This document shows, in pieces, positions 43,201 to 52,438 of a stretch of DNA of 64,000 nt. Positions within the stretch are counted from its first letter, which is position 1; each line of letters opens with the position of its first letter. The notes under the pieces were generated by a model that was not told the DNA's origin, ran no database searches, and saw only the letters and a program-made list of their open reading frames with translations. The position numbers and the translations under genes were made by a program. Source of the DNA: Ardenticatenales bacterium (GTDB lineage Bacteria; Chloroflexota; Anaerolineae; Promineifilales; Promineifilaceae); the NCBI GenBank assembly GCA_020634515.1, contig JACKBL010000002.1, positions 372,001 through 436,000 on the forward strand. The letters run 5' to 3'.

Positions 43201-43380
43201 CAAATTATCCTGCAAGATGCGTTGTTTGGGCACGGACAGGCAAACAAAAACCCGATGCGCCCGTATTCACATCGGTTACTCATGCGGCAGCGGCGGTTTT
43301 GTGTTGCCCCTTTGCAATTTGCCTCTATCATAGTGTTAAAGTGATGATATGTAAACACAAACACACAACAAAGGAGATGG

Positions 43381-43839
43381 ATGATGAAGAAACTACTTGT
43401 TCTACTTGTCTTTGTGGCGCTGCTGGTTGCCTGTGGCGGCGGAACGGAAAGTCCAACAACCGGTGCGTCGGGAGCAACGGGGAGTGACGAGACCGGTCCG
43501 GCCGGCCCCGAAATCGACCCAGACACGGGCCTGGTGATCAATCCTGATCTGCAATATGCGCAGAGTGGGGAGGAGTTCATCGTTGATGGTACGGCTATCA
43601 GCCTAAATCTAACGCCGGTCACGTCGCCCGAGTATCTCATATTGCCCGAAGGCGGCACATTGCGGTATCGTATTTTAGGGCAGGCACTGGCCGATACGTT
43701 TTACGAGGATGGCAGCGCCGTTCCTATTTCCGCATTCCAAAATGGTATCCACGTGCGTGCCACGGTCAAGTTTGACGCCGACGTTTTGCCGGGTGGTCGC
43801 TACGTGTCCACGAACATAACTATCTTGCAGGACAATTAA
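43381..43839 (+). CDS. Small lipoprotein
   Basis: The start MMKKLLVLLVFVALLVACGGG at 43381 has AAAGGAGATGG directly upstream. A lipobox with Cys about residue 18 is followed by a Gly/Ser/Thr linker, and the rest (about 60-152) is a beta-rich domain (SGEEFIVDGTAISLNLTPVTSPEYLILPEGG..., ending in GGRYVSTNITILQDN). No family was recognised. It is transcribed away from the NAPRTase gene. Confidence 0.75.
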   Translation: MMKKLLVLLVFVALLVACGGGTESPTTGASGATGSDETGPAGPEIDPDTGLVINPDLQYAQSGEEFIVDGTAISLNLTPVTSPEYLILPEGGTLRYRILGQALADTFYEDGSAVPISAFQNGIHVRATVKFDADVLPGGRYVSTNITILQDN

Positions 43840-44112
43840 GGCGCTTCTGTTCCCCGGTGTGGGTTAGATGCGCTGAAGTTTTCGGTGAGAAGAAGCCCGA
43901 AGTTCATGCTGCATGAACCTCTGGGGCTGACGAATTCAAGGAGCGGTCGGAGTACAACGCCATCTCTCACGGTTTCCGCTCCTGGATGGACCTTTTCTCT
44001 GTCAGCAAAGGTGCGGCGCGCTTTTCTCGATGTGACTTGTGGTATCGTCTGAAGCGCGAGTGCGTCGCACCTGGACCTTTCCCTGACTGACTCTTCCCCA
44101 TTTCCCGACACG
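43840..44112. other. Intergenic region between convergent lipoprotein and SH3 genes
   Basis: About 270 bp without a supported gene. A reverse reading frame through it has no recognisable content, and no strong terminator hairpin was found. Confidence 0.4.
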
Positions 44113-45048
44113 CTATCGACGGCGCGCGCGCATGATAGAAGCGGCGATGCCGGCAATAATCAACCCCGCCCCCCCTAGCAACAGCCAGGGTGGACTGCCG
44201 CTGTCATTTGCCGGCATTTCCAGGGGCGCGACCGTAGCTGTAGGAGCCGCCGTCGTTGCCGGGGCGATGACGGTGGGCGTGACCGTGGCCTCCGGCGTGA
44301 GCGAGGCGGCGGTGGTTGGGGATGAAGTAGTGGTGGGGAGAGGGGCGGCAATGCCGGCATCCGCGGCAATGCCGGCATCCGCGGCAATGCCGGCATCCGC
44401 GGCGGGCGGCGGCGTGGTTGGCGTGGCTGACGGCGGCGCGCTCGTCGCCGTCGGCGTCGGCGTCGGCACCGGGGGGCAGGTGGGATCAGGCGTAGGGTTC
44501 CACACCGGGCCGGGCGTCGGTGTGCCGCCATCCAGCGGCGGCGCGCTGACCGGCGGCACGTAGGCGATATTCCCCTGCACGGCCACGGCGGCGTCCGCTA
44601 CCCAGCCGATGCGGTCGCCAGGGAGGGTGATCTGCCACCAGGGGGCGTTGGTGGCACGCCCCGTAATCGACTGCACCTGGAGATAAACGAGCGTGCCCAC
44701 AATCTCGTAATCCTGCCCCGGCCCCTGGCGCACATTCACGGTGGATAGGGCTTGCACGGTGGGGAGGTCGCATGGGGCGGCGGTGGGCAGGTAGCCGCCT
44801 TCGGGCGTAGCGGCCAGATCGACCGGGGTGGCGGTGGCTTGCGGGGTTGTTTCCGTGGCCGCGGTGGTTGGTTCAGGGGTGCTTTCGCCGCCGGGCGGTC
44901 CGGGGGGCGCGGGTGGGTTGGTGGCTGTGGCCTCTGGTTCAGGGGTGCGCGTGGGAATGGTCTGGTAGGTGTTGCCGGCATATGCCGGCACGATTCCCCC
45001 AATCGCCCAACCCGCCAGCAGCGCCAAAATCATCAATCGCTTCTTCAT
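44113..45048 (-). CDS. Secreted SH3b-domain protein with C-terminal membrane anchor
   Basis: From the ATG at 45048 the 311-residue protein has a signal peptide (MKKRLMILALLAGWAIGGIVPAYA), a Pro/Thr linker, and an SH3b-like domain (STVNVRQGPGQDYEIVGTLVYLQVQSITGRATNAPWWQITLPGDRIGWVADAAV, about residues 90-150). The following Thr/Pro/Ala region has three identical hexapeptides DAGIAA (from the 18-bp repeat at 44347-44400), then a C-terminal hydrophobic helix PPWLLLGGAGLIIAGIAASIM before RARRR. SH3b domains bind cell-wall peptides; the C-terminal helix keeps the protein at the membrane. Confidence 0.85.
   Translation of the reverse strand: MKKRLMILALLAGWAIGGIVPAYAGNTYQTIPTRTPEPEATATNPPAPPGPPGGESTPEPTTAATETTPQATATPVDLAATPEGGYLPTAAPCDLPTVQALSTVNVRQGPGQDYEIVGTLVYLQVQSITGRATNAPWWQITLPGDRIGWVADAAVAVQGNIAYVPPVSAPPLDGGTPTPGPVWNPTPDPTCPPVPTPTPTATSAPPSATPTTPPPAADAGIAADAGIAADAGIAAPLPTTTSSPTTAASLTPEATVTPTVIAPATTAAPTATVAPLEMPANDSGSPPWLLLGGAGLIIAGIAASIMRARRR
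44347..44400. repeat. 18-bp tandem repeat containing TGCCGGCA (3 copies)
   Basis: GGCAATGCCGGCATCCGC repeats exactly at 44347, 44365 and 44383 inside the SH3b gene, encoding DAGIAA on the reverse strand. Each unit carries one copy of the window-wide palindrome. Confidence 0.95.
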
Positions 45049-45157
45049 ACGGCTCTCGTCCTTGTTACCTGTGCAAAATCCTGTTATTTTCATTCATGGC
45101 AGTGCGCCCCGTTCGTGGGGAACTCATTTGGTCACTATTCCGCCTCAGAGGTACTGG

Positions 45158-45196
45158 AGATTGGACCAATTTCACCAGAGTAAATTGATCCAATCT
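45158..45196. repeat. MITE-like element copy C1 (short form)
   Basis: Arms AGATTGGACCAATTT (45158-45172) and AAATTGATCCAATCT (45182-45196, one mismatch) with only 9 bp between; the interior ACCAGAG is kept. It looks like a shortened copy of the family. Confidence 0.75.
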
Positions 45197-45246
45197 GGCT
45201 TAGGACTGACGATGCAATTCCCGTTGTAACTATTCACGTCTCCGAG

Positions 45247-45305
45247 AGATTGGACCAATTTTGTAGACATCAATAAGATTCAACCAGAGCAAATTGGTCC
45301 AATCT
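45247..45305. repeat. MITE-like element copy C2
   Basis: Perfect arms AGATTGGACCAATTT (45247-45261) and AAATTGGTCCAATCT (45291-45305), 29 bp apart, again with ACCAGAG before the right arm. Two copies lie within 150 bp in the gap upstream of the SH3b gene; the gap holds no gene. Confidence 0.85.
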
Positions 45306-45395
45306 GGGCAGATGACCTGTATAGTCACTTCCCGTTTTACTTCATCGTCCGTCCTTAGCCGTTACCTTCGCGAAAGGGGGTCGTGAATAGTTGCC

Positions 45396-47384
45396 TCATC
45401 TGAAAATCACTGTAAAAGTCATGTCACTGTTTAAGCGGGCCGTGAAGGAAATGGTCTGGTCCTGGACGTTTCCGCTGTTGGGGATGATCGTGAGCGGCTG
45501 CGTATTTGCCGGCAGCGTCACCCGCACCTGCACGTCCTGAGGGCGCGTGCCCGGTTGCTTAATCCAGCGCAGTTGATAGCGCCGCGTCTCATCCGCCGCC
45601 ATTGTCGTCACCACCGGCAGCGCATACGCATACGTCTGCTCCGCCGATTCGCCACGTCGCAGCAGCAGAAAATTAGCGAACGTTGTCAGCCCACTGGGGT
45701 CTGCTATTGACTGCACCTGACCCGCCCACGGCTGCCCGGACACAAAATAGCCAGCCGCCACCGGCGCCGACGTGCCCGCCAGTAGTGTGGCCCCCGTTGG
45801 GGCATACACCCGCGCATAATCCCAATAACAATCATTACGCAGCCGGTCATAGGTGATGTCCGCCGTATAAACGGTCTGGTGAATACAATCGGCCTCGCTG
45901 CCATTCCCCTTGTGCCGGTAGCGCACCGTCAGGGTCGCGCTGCCACCGCCAGCCGCGTCAAGCAGAACCTCGTAGACCATTTCGCTGTCTACCAGCGCAT
46001 TCGCCTTGTTAAAACCCACGTTGGTGTCCGCAACCAGCAGTAGATCGCCATCCGGGTTGGTGGGCAGGCGGCCATCCCACCCCATTTCTGCCAGCGCGGA
46101 CGCGGCGGCGGCATCGCGCACGAATATCAGCAAGTGCTTGGTGGCAATGGCCTCCATCATGGTGCGCGCCAGCCGCACGAAATCAAGCTCGCCCGGATTT
46201 TGCAGCACTTTTGCCTGCATCGCCGCCGCCAGCGGCCCCATAAATGACTTGCGCGACCGCATCCATGCGCCCAGGTCCTCGTCCGCCGCGGTTGGCTGCC
46301 ATGCCTGCTTGATCCATTCCAGCACGTTTTCGTTGCTCACGGTGGCGTCCAGTTCCGGCAGCGTCACCGGACCAATCGCTCCCAGCAGCATTTGTAGAAA
46401 CCGTTGATCCGTGGCGACGATGCCGTCCAGGGGCACGCCCTGGCCGTAGGTGTACAGGTCCATCATGGCCGTGGCCGATGTAGGGAAATCGGGCCAGAAG
46501 TTGGCGTCGCGGAATAGGAACAGATCGGAGGCCATAAACTGGTGCAGCGGTTCCGGGGGCCAGTCATACGGCTTGTGCGCCCAGTCATCCACCACGTTGG
46601 CGTCGTCGAATTGGAGACCGTCGATCCGTCCATCTTGCAGCGTGAGCAGTCCCACGCCGCTGATGAAGCCGCCGGTGGGGCGCAGTTCGTCTTCGTTTTG
46701 GGCCACGATCAGGTAGCGGCGCGGACCATCGCCGCCCAGCAGCGCGGGCGCGCTCTGCGCCAGTCTCAGGCCGTCCCGGGCGATGGGCAGCCATTCGTCC
46801 AGCAGGGGGAGATACTGGCGCAACTGCCAGGGGAGCGCGTCCCGGTTCTCAATTTGGGCGTAGGCGGTGGCGACGCGGTCCAGTTCGGCGGTGGCCTGCC
46901 CCAGGTCAGGGCCGGCCTGCGCCAGCAAGGTTGGCAGGGCGGCCAGCAGGTCGTTGCCACTGTTGCCGTTGCGCAACAGGTTCAGCCCGGGCTTGAGGCC
47001 GCGGAAGGCGTAGGCGGCGGCGGCGGTGGCCGCGTCTGCCATCTCCAGCAAATGGGGCGCAGCCACGAGCGTGGGACCGAGCCGGGGAACCCATCCCAGA
47101 TGGGGCATGAGGGGGTGGAAGATGCGCGTTTCCCGTGTGAGGATAACGACATCGGCGCGTGCGCCCATGACCAATGCCTCTGCCGCGTTGGGGTCAAGGT
47201 TTGTCAATCCCGCTGCCAGGAGCGTGGTGGCTTCCTGCTGGCGTGTTTGCAGAGATACGGCGGCGCGGTAGATGCGCCACCCCTTAAGGCCGAGCCAGGC
47301 AAGGAGCAGCAGAAGTCCGGCCAGGGTGAGCAGGAGGGGTAGTCGGGAGCGTCTGGGGGAGGAGGGACGGTCAGCGTTGGGCAT
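45396..47384 (-). CDS. DUF4012 family membrane protein
   Basis: The 662-residue protein has one N-terminal transmembrane segment (about residues 14-30) and a large outer part. The DUF4012 core is seen as RRYLIVAQNEDELRPTGGFISGVGLLTLQDGRIDGLQFDDANVVDDW, followed by LYTYGQGVPLDGIVATDQRFLQMLLGAIGPVTLPELDATV. The family lies in polysaccharide and surface gene clusters of Actinomycetota and Chloroflexota; biochemical function is unknown. Its start lies inside the end of the DUF2723 gene (14-bp overlap), so they are coupled. Confidence 0.9.
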   Translation of the reverse strand: MPNADRPSSPRRSRLPLLLTLAGLLLLLAWLGLKGWRIYRAAVSLQTRQQEATTLLAAGLTNLDPNAAEALVMGARADVVILTRETRIFHPLMPHLGWVPRLGPTLVAAPHLLEMADAATAAAAYAFRGLKPGLNLLRNGNSGNDLLAALPTLLAQAGPDLGQATAELDRVATAYAQIENRDALPWQLRQYLPLLDEWLPIARDGLRLAQSAPALLGGDGPRRYLIVAQNEDELRPTGGFISGVGLLTLQDGRIDGLQFDDANVVDDWAHKPYDWPPEPLHQFMASDLFLFRDANFWPDFPTSATAMMDLYTYGQGVPLDGIVATDQRFLQMLLGAIGPVTLPELDATVSNENVLEWIKQAWQPTAADEDLGAWMRSRKSFMGPLAAAMQAKVLQNPGELDFVRLARTMMEAIATKHLLIFVRDAAAASALAEMGWDGRLPTNPDGDLLLVADTNVGFNKANALVDSEMVYEVLLDAAGGGSATLTVRYRHKGNGSEADCIHQTVYTADITYDRLRNDCYWDYARVYAPTGATLLAGTSAPVAAGYFVSGQPWAGQVQSIADPSGLTTFANFLLLRRGESAEQTYAYALPVVTTMAADETRRYQLRWIKQPGTRPQDVQVRVTLPANTQPLTIIPNSGNVQDQTISFTARLNSDMTFTVIFR

Positions 47385-48747
47385 GGTTTTCGCAGGTCAG
47401 CGGGGGCGCGGTGGTCAGATTGATGGCGCAGGTGGGATGTTCCGCTTGCTGCCACAGGGCTGGCAGATCATCGCGCTCCAGATGGGTCAGGTCAGGGTGC
47501 TGGTGGCTCAGGTGGCGGCGATACCAATCAAAGGCGTACAGGTTTGCGTCTATCAGGATCAGGTCGGGGCGCAGGCCTTCGATGGTTTGAAAATACCACA
47601 ATGTAAAGATCGTTTCGTCGCCTGGAGTGAGTAGGATGCCGGCAGGCGGCGCGGCTATGAGCGCCGCTTGTGCGCGGGCGCGAAGCATCTCATCCTCGCG
47701 CAGGTTGACGCGGCCAAAGTTTAGCGCAAGCAAGGTGATAGGCAAAATCAGGAGAATGGGTTGCCCGCGTCTGGGCAAAAATGTTAACGAAATGTTCAGC
47801 AGCATCAGGCCGGGGAGGAAGAAAATGCCGGCATCGATTGCATCATAAGTGAGCGCGTACAGGGCATAAAGCGCGGTGGTGAGTAGGAGACCCACGGCCA
47901 GGCGGTCTCGCCGCCGCCACAGCGCCAGCACGGGGAGCGCGACGCCCAGGTAAGCGTACTGCCGCAGAAAGGCGGACGCCGCGGTTCCTATTTGCTCGCC
48001 CAGGCGGTCCAGGTGCGCCAGATTGGGCTGGTAGAGCCGCCCGCTGACCAGCCACCACCAGCCGGAGAGGGTAGTGGGATCACCCCAGATGACGGGGCTG
48101 CGCGGGTTCAGCCACAGGGGAAGGAGGGCGTAGGGCAGCAGCCCGGAGAACGCGCCCAGCAGCAGTAGCCCCCAACCGCGGCGAGGCGTGAGCAGCAGCA
48201 GCAGGGGCAGCAGCAGCAGCGATGTAAGGTGCGTGGTGAGTGCGAGGCCGAGCAGCAGGCCACGCCAGAAGGGCGGGCGGCGCGTGGCCGTGGCCCACAA
48301 GACCGCCGCGACCAGCAGCAGGTTGAGGCCGTAGACCTCGGCAATGAGGGCCTGGCTCCAAACCAGGGGGGCAAAGGCGAAGCTGAGGGCGGCAGCCAGG
48401 GAGCCAATGGGATGCGGTTGGTGGCTCCAGGCGTGGGTGGCGGCGGCGACCAACCCGGCGGCGGCGGCGGTGCAGAGGGCGGAGAACAGGTTGAAGCGAA
48501 AAGCGACCGTGCCCAGGGGCAGATAGCTGAATAGTTTGCTCAGAAGGAGGTAGGTGGGGTAGCCGGGGGGATGGGGCACGCCGCGCGTGATGGCGGCGGT
48601 GATCAGTTCGCCGCCATCACCGCCAAAATGGGCTGTGGTGAGGTCCGGGGCGATGGTGAGCAGGTAGACGCCGAGGGCGATGAGGGCGGCGGCCAGGGGC
48701 GTGCGCCAATCGCCTGGGGGCGGCGCGGGGGAGGCGGAATGGGCCAA
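47371..48747 (-). CDS. DUF2723 membrane protein (protein O-mannosyltransferase-like)
   Basis: The 458-residue protein has about ten membrane segments. Its N-terminal loop TIAPDLTTAHFGGDGGELITAAITRGVPHPPGYPTYLLLSKLF carries the D-x-G-E-L motif and HPPGYPTYLL of the DUF2723 family, related to GT-C/GT39 transferases. A lipid-linked sugar donor and an extracytoplasmic acceptor are expected; neither is known. A TTG start directly follows the upstream sugar-transferase stop (TGATTG) and it overlaps the DUF4012 gene at the other end, so all three are probably one transcript. Confidence 0.85.
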   Translation of the reverse strand: MAHSASPAPPPGDWRTPLAAALIALGVYLLTIAPDLTTAHFGGDGGELITAAITRGVPHPPGYPTYLLLSKLFSYLPLGTVAFRFNLFSALCTAAAAGLVAAATHAWSHQPHPIGSLAAALSFAFAPLVWSQALIAEVYGLNLLLVAAVLWATATRRPPFWRGLLLGLALTTHLTSLLLLPLLLLLTPRRGWGLLLLGAFSGLLPYALLPLWLNPRSPVIWGDPTTLSGWWWLVSGRLYQPNLAHLDRLGEQIGTAASAFLRQYAYLGVALPVLALWRRRDRLAVGLLLTTALYALYALTYDAIDAGIFFLPGLMLLNISLTFLPRRGQPILLILPITLLALNFGRVNLREDEMLRARAQAALIAAPPAGILLTPGDETIFTLWYFQTIEGLRPDLILIDANLYAFDWYRRHLSHQHPDLTHLERDDLPALWQQAEHPTCAINLTTAPPLTCENHAQR

Positions 48748-50331
48748 TCAGCGCGCGCCTTTGCCGCCGATGACGGCGGGGATGGTTTTGAGGAGGTAGC
48801 CGATGTCGCGCCAGAGCGAGTAGTTGTCGATGTACTCCAGTTCGAGGCGGACGCGGGCATCGAGGGAGAGGTCGCCGCGCCCGTTGACCTGCATGGGGCC
48901 GCTGATGCCGGGTTTGACGGAGAGCCGCCGCCGGTGCCAGTCGTTGTACAGGGCGACGATGCGGGCTTCTTCGGGGCGGGGGCCGATCAGGCTCATTTCC
49001 CCTTTGAGGACGTTCCAAAATTGGGGCAGTTCGTCCAGGCTCCAGCGGCGCAGGATTTGTCCGATGGGCGTGATGCGGGGGTCGTTTTCCAGTTTGAAGA
49101 CGGGTTCGGCCAGGTTGTCCAGGTCAATCAGGTTGGGCAGTTCCGCTTCTGCGTTTTCGCGCATGGAACGGAATTTGTAGATGGTGAACGGTTTGCCACC
49201 CTGTCCGATGCGTTCCTGGCGGAAGAGGACGGGACCGGGGGAGGTGAGTTTGATCGCCAGGGCGATGAACGGGGCGAGGAAGAGGAAGCTGACGAGGCCG
49301 ATGAGGCCGCCGATGATGTCCAGGGCGCGTTTGCCGACGTAGGAGAGGCCGCCGATGGCCGTGACCTGGCCGGTGACGCCGGGTTGGGGGCGGAGCAGTC
49401 CCCAGGCGTAGCCGAAGCCGAGGGCGGTGGCGCGGGCGGCGAGCATGAAGGGGGAGATGAGGGAGATGGCGCGGTCTTTTTGCCACGCTTTGCCGGCAAA
49501 TGGCAGGGTCGTGAGCAGGAAAATTAGAGCCGCGCCCGCCAGGGGCAGCGCCGCCCAGCGGGTGAACAGCGTGGCGGCGGCGAGGAAGAGGAGCGCGGCC
49601 ATCAGCACCATCTGGATTTTCATGACCTGGGGGGTGTGTGAGTCGCGCACGCCTCTTTCGGGGAAACGACGCACGACCTGCGCTTTCCAGAAGCCGATGA
49701 TGAATTTTTTGCGAAAATAGGCGGCGAGGGAGGCGGCGTGGTGGTGGTAGACGGTGGCCTGGGGGCGGAAGACCATCTGGTAGCCGCGGGCGGCAAGGCG
49801 GAAGGAGAGTTCCTGGTCTTCCAGGTAGGGGAAGCCTTCGTCGAAGCAGTCGTTTGCCAGCAGGACGTCGCGGCGGTAGGCGGCGGAGTAGGTGTCGATG
49901 AAGTCGATGCGCGCTTGCCCGCGCAAGAGGTCGTATTTGTCTTCGTATTCGAGTTGGACGAAGCGGGCGGCGTGTTCGCGCTGGCGGGTGGCGTAGGTTC
50001 CTTTGGCGCCGGCGATTTCGGGATCGGCGAAGGGGGCGGTGAGTTGGGCCAGCCAGTCGGGGGCAGGGGCGCAGTCGGCGTCGGTGAAGCAGATGAGGTG
50101 GCCGTGGGCGGCGCGAATGCCGGCATTTCTCGCTGCCGCCGGTCTGCCTCTTTCCTGCCGAACGACACGGACGCCTGCCGCCGCCGCGATTTGCGCCGTT
50201 TCATCCGTGGACCCATCATCGACGACGATAATTTCCACGTCAGATGCCGGCAGCGTCTGATTTTTCAGGCTTTCCAGGCAGGCGGCAAGCGTGCGCGCCG
50301 CGTTATGGGCGGGAACAACGATAGAAATCAT
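48748..50331 (-). CDS. Fusion of GT2 glycosyltransferase and bacterial sugar transferase
   Basis: From the ATG at 50331 the 527-residue protein has a GT2 domain (ISIVVPAHNAARTLAACLESLKNQTLPASDVEIIVVDDGSTDETA, acceptor region FTDADC and later DQELSFRLAARG, to about residue 220), then hydrophobic segments (about 240-325). The C-terminal domain (about 335-527) is a polyprenyl-phosphate sugar-1-phosphate transferase of the WbaP/WcaJ type: KRALDIIGGLIGLVSFLFLAPFIALAIKLTSPGPVLFRQERIGQGGKPFTIYKFRSM, WSLDELPQFWNVLKGEMSLIGPRPE and KPGISGPMQVNGRG. One chain could load the first sugar on undecaprenyl phosphate and extend it. It starts 1 bp after the serine hydrolase stop. Confidence 0.9.
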   Translation of the reverse strand: MISIVVPAHNAARTLAACLESLKNQTLPASDVEIIVVDDGSTDETAQIAAAAGVRVVRQERGRPAAARNAGIRAAHGHLICFTDADCAPAPDWLAQLTAPFADPEIAGAKGTYATRQREHAARFVQLEYEDKYDLLRGQARIDFIDTYSAAYRRDVLLANDCFDEGFPYLEDQELSFRLAARGYQMVFRPQATVYHHHAASLAAYFRKKFIIGFWKAQVVRRFPERGVRDSHTPQVMKIQMVLMAALLFLAAATLFTRWAALPLAGAALIFLLTTLPFAGKAWQKDRAISLISPFMLAARATALGFGYAWGLLRPQPGVTGQVTAIGGLSYVGKRALDIIGGLIGLVSFLFLAPFIALAIKLTSPGPVLFRQERIGQGGKPFTIYKFRSMRENAEAELPNLIDLDNLAEPVFKLENDPRITPIGQILRRWSLDELPQFWNVLKGEMSLIGPRPEEARIVALYNDWHRRRLSVKPGISGPMQVNGRGDLSLDARVRLELEYIDNYSLWRDIGYLLKTIPAVIGGKGAR

Positions 50332-50332
50332 A

Positions 50333-51388
50333 TCAAGAAGGTGCGTGGCTCGATAGTTCCGGCGCGGATGGCAAATAGAAATCGGCAACCGCCAGGGCAA
50401 TTTCGTGTGGAGGGATGGCGTTGTCCTGGTTGTGCAGCAAGATAATGGTCAGGTCGCGCTGGAGAAAATGGACGTAACTGCCGGCAAAGCCCTGGATGCC
50501 GCCGTTGTGGCCGGCGAATGGATGCTCATTGTGCGTGAGGAGGAACCAGCCCAATCCGTGCCAGTAGTCAAACTGGCGTTCGTTTTGTGCCTGGGAGGGG
50601 TGGGGGGTGAGCATGAGGGCATGGGTTTGGGGGGAGAGGATGGCATGGCGGCGCACGGCGGCGTCCCAATGGGCTAGATCGACGACGGTGGAGAGGAGAA
50701 TGCCGGCAGCATACGTCCCCGAGGTGCTGTAGTAAGGCTTATTTACCCATTGCCCATCCCGCCAACTGTAGCCGGCGGCGCGGCGGGGCACAACAGCCGC
50801 ATAATCATTCGCCCGCGTGTCCCGCATTCCCAATGGCGTGAAAAAATGCGTGCGCAAAAAGTCGGCGTAGGCCTGCCCGCTAATCTGTTCCAACAGGAAG
50901 CCCAACAGATAGTAGGCTGTGTTTTCGTAGGCGCTGCGCGCGCCTGGGGCAAAACTGAGGGGCAGCGCCCGCACCAGGTCCAGGATTTCCTCGCGGGAAA
51001 GATCGTGGCGTGTCGTTTCCCAATAGCGTGGCACGTCTGTGTAGGATTTGATGCCTGACTGGTGCATGAGCATCTGTTTCACCGTGACGTGATGCCAGGC
51101 TTCGGGCATATGTGGCAGGTGCTTGCCTAAAGTATCTCCCAGACTGATACGACCCGATTCCACCAGCCGCATGATGGCCGTGGCGGTGAACAGCTTGGTG
51201 ATGGAAGCGATTTCGTAGACGGTGGTGGGGGTGGCCGGGATTTGCCACTCCAGATTGGCCCAGCCATACCCTTGCAGCAGCACGGGTTTTCCTTGCCGTA
51301 CCACGGCCAGCGAGAGGCCGGGAATATGGTGACGGGCCATTTCGGTCCGCAGGAATTCCGCCACGGCGGCGGTTGTGTCGTTCGTCAT
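50333..51388 (-). CDS. Serine hydrolase, beta-lactamase class C / PBP family
   Basis: The 351-residue protein shows the three catalytic motifs of the class C/DD-peptidase-like group: S-x-x-K in YEIASITKLFTATAIM, Y-x-N in RSAYENTAYYLLGFLLEQISG and the HxG-type AGHNGGIQGFAGS near residue 300. Such enzymes are esterases, peptidases or beta-lactamases. No signal peptide is seen, so cytoplasmic action is possible. It is followed by the sugar transferase gene after 1 bp, which puts it in the envelope run, but the substrate is not known. Confidence 0.9.
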   Translation of the reverse strand: MTNDTTAAVAEFLRTEMARHHIPGLSLAVVRQGKPVLLQGYGWANLEWQIPATPTTVYEIASITKLFTATAIMRLVESGRISLGDTLGKHLPHMPEAWHHVTVKQMLMHQSGIKSYTDVPRYWETTRHDLSREEILDLVRALPLSFAPGARSAYENTAYYLLGFLLEQISGQAYADFLRTHFFTPLGMRDTRANDYAAVVPRRAAGYSWRDGQWVNKPYYSTSGTYAAGILLSTVVDLAHWDAAVRRHAILSPQTHALMLTPHPSQAQNERQFDYWHGLGWFLLTHNEHPFAGHNGGIQGFAGSYVHFLQRDLTIILLHNQDNAIPPHEIALAVADFYLPSAPELSSHAPS

Positions 51389-51492
51389 GATTTTGGCTGC
51401 CTGTGATGATACGTGGTTCCCGGGATTTGGGCAATGTCGCCTGAATTTGGGGGGCGTGTTGCGTGACGTTTGCGCGAGTGGCGCAGCGGGTT

Positions 51493-52344
51493 TTACATAA
51501 AGGCGAAATAGAGAAAGACGCCCAGGGTGTAGACGAAGCCGGCGGTGGTGGAGATGATGACGAGGCGTTCGGAGCGGGGTATGTCTTCCTGGCGCAAGAA
51601 TCGATGCAAAATTGCCGGCATAGCAATCACCCCAATCGGCAGCACAAACAACGGCAGCGTGCCATTCAGGAGGTAGACGACCGTTGTAAGAATCAAAATG
51701 GCGGAAAGCGCCTTCAGCAGCAGCGCCGCCCGCTGCCGTCCAACCGTCGTGACAAACGTGCTGCCCGTGCGCCGGTCTACCACAAAATCGCGCAACTGCT
51801 GCTCCAACTGCGCCGTCAGCGAGGCGAGGAAGGTGATGGTGAGGATGACATAATCCGCGGGCAGCCAGGATACGCCCATCAGATAGAGCGTGATCAGGTA
51901 GGGATATGTTTCCACGAAGAGGGCGTGGACCAGTAGATCAATGCCGGGACGGCTCTTGAAGCGCAGTGGCGGGCTGGAATAGGCCCACATAATGAAGATG
52001 CTGATGCCCATCACGAGCCAGCCGCGCCAGCCGAAGCGGGAGAAGATGACCAGCAGCGCGAGTAAGCTCAGGGAAAAGAAGACGAGCGCCTGACGACGGG
52101 TGAGCGGATGGCGCACGAAGAAGTTGCGGTGGCGCTTGGCTTGGTCCAGGGCGTCATAAGGGGCGTCGTGGTAATCATTGAGCGTGAAGGCCAGCCAGTA
52201 ACCGGCGGCGATAGCCAACAGGAGGATGACGTGGCGCGTGGTGATCTGTCCATGCAGGAGGACGGCCAGGGTGGCAATGACAAAAGATACTTGCCAGGCG
52301 TCTACGTGATTGAGCAAGAGGCGGAAAAGGCCTGGTTTTTTCAC
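51493..52344 (-). CDS. UbiA-family prenyltransferase
   Basis: The 283-residue protein has about eight membrane segments. The first Asp-rich motif is NDYHDAPYDALD (N-D-x-x-D-x-x-x-D, about 56-67) and the second is RDFVVDRRTG (D-x-x-x-D). These bind the prenyl diphosphate through magnesium. UbiA-family enzymes prenylate quinone, chlorophyll, heme or glycan-lipid precursors; the acceptor is unknown. It lies about 100 bp upstream of the serine hydrolase on the same strand. Confidence 0.88.
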   Translation of the reverse strand: MKKPGLFRLLLNHVDAWQVSFVIATLAVLLHGQITTRHVILLLAIAAGYWLAFTLNDYHDAPYDALDQAKRHRNFFVRHPLTRRQALVFFSLSLLALLVIFSRFGWRGWLVMGISIFIMWAYSSPPLRFKSRPGIDLLVHALFVETYPYLITLYLMGVSWLPADYVILTITFLASLTAQLEQQLRDFVVDRRTGSTFVTTVGRQRAALLLKALSAILILTTVVYLLNGTLPLFVLPIGVIAMPAILHRFLRQEDIPRSERLVIISTTAGFVYTLGVFLYFAFM

Positions 52345-52438
52345 GGTTAATGGGTGTGTGTGACCGTCTGCCCATCAGGAATGGCGATGAAATAAGAGGC
52401 GAATTGCATCGTCATTTTGAAGGAGCGGTAAGCCTGGG

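Noticed and set aside
43836..44156. Reverse-strand frame of 106 codons between the lipoprotein and SH3b genes
   Set aside because: No start signal or domain; overlaps the 3' end of the SH3b gene.
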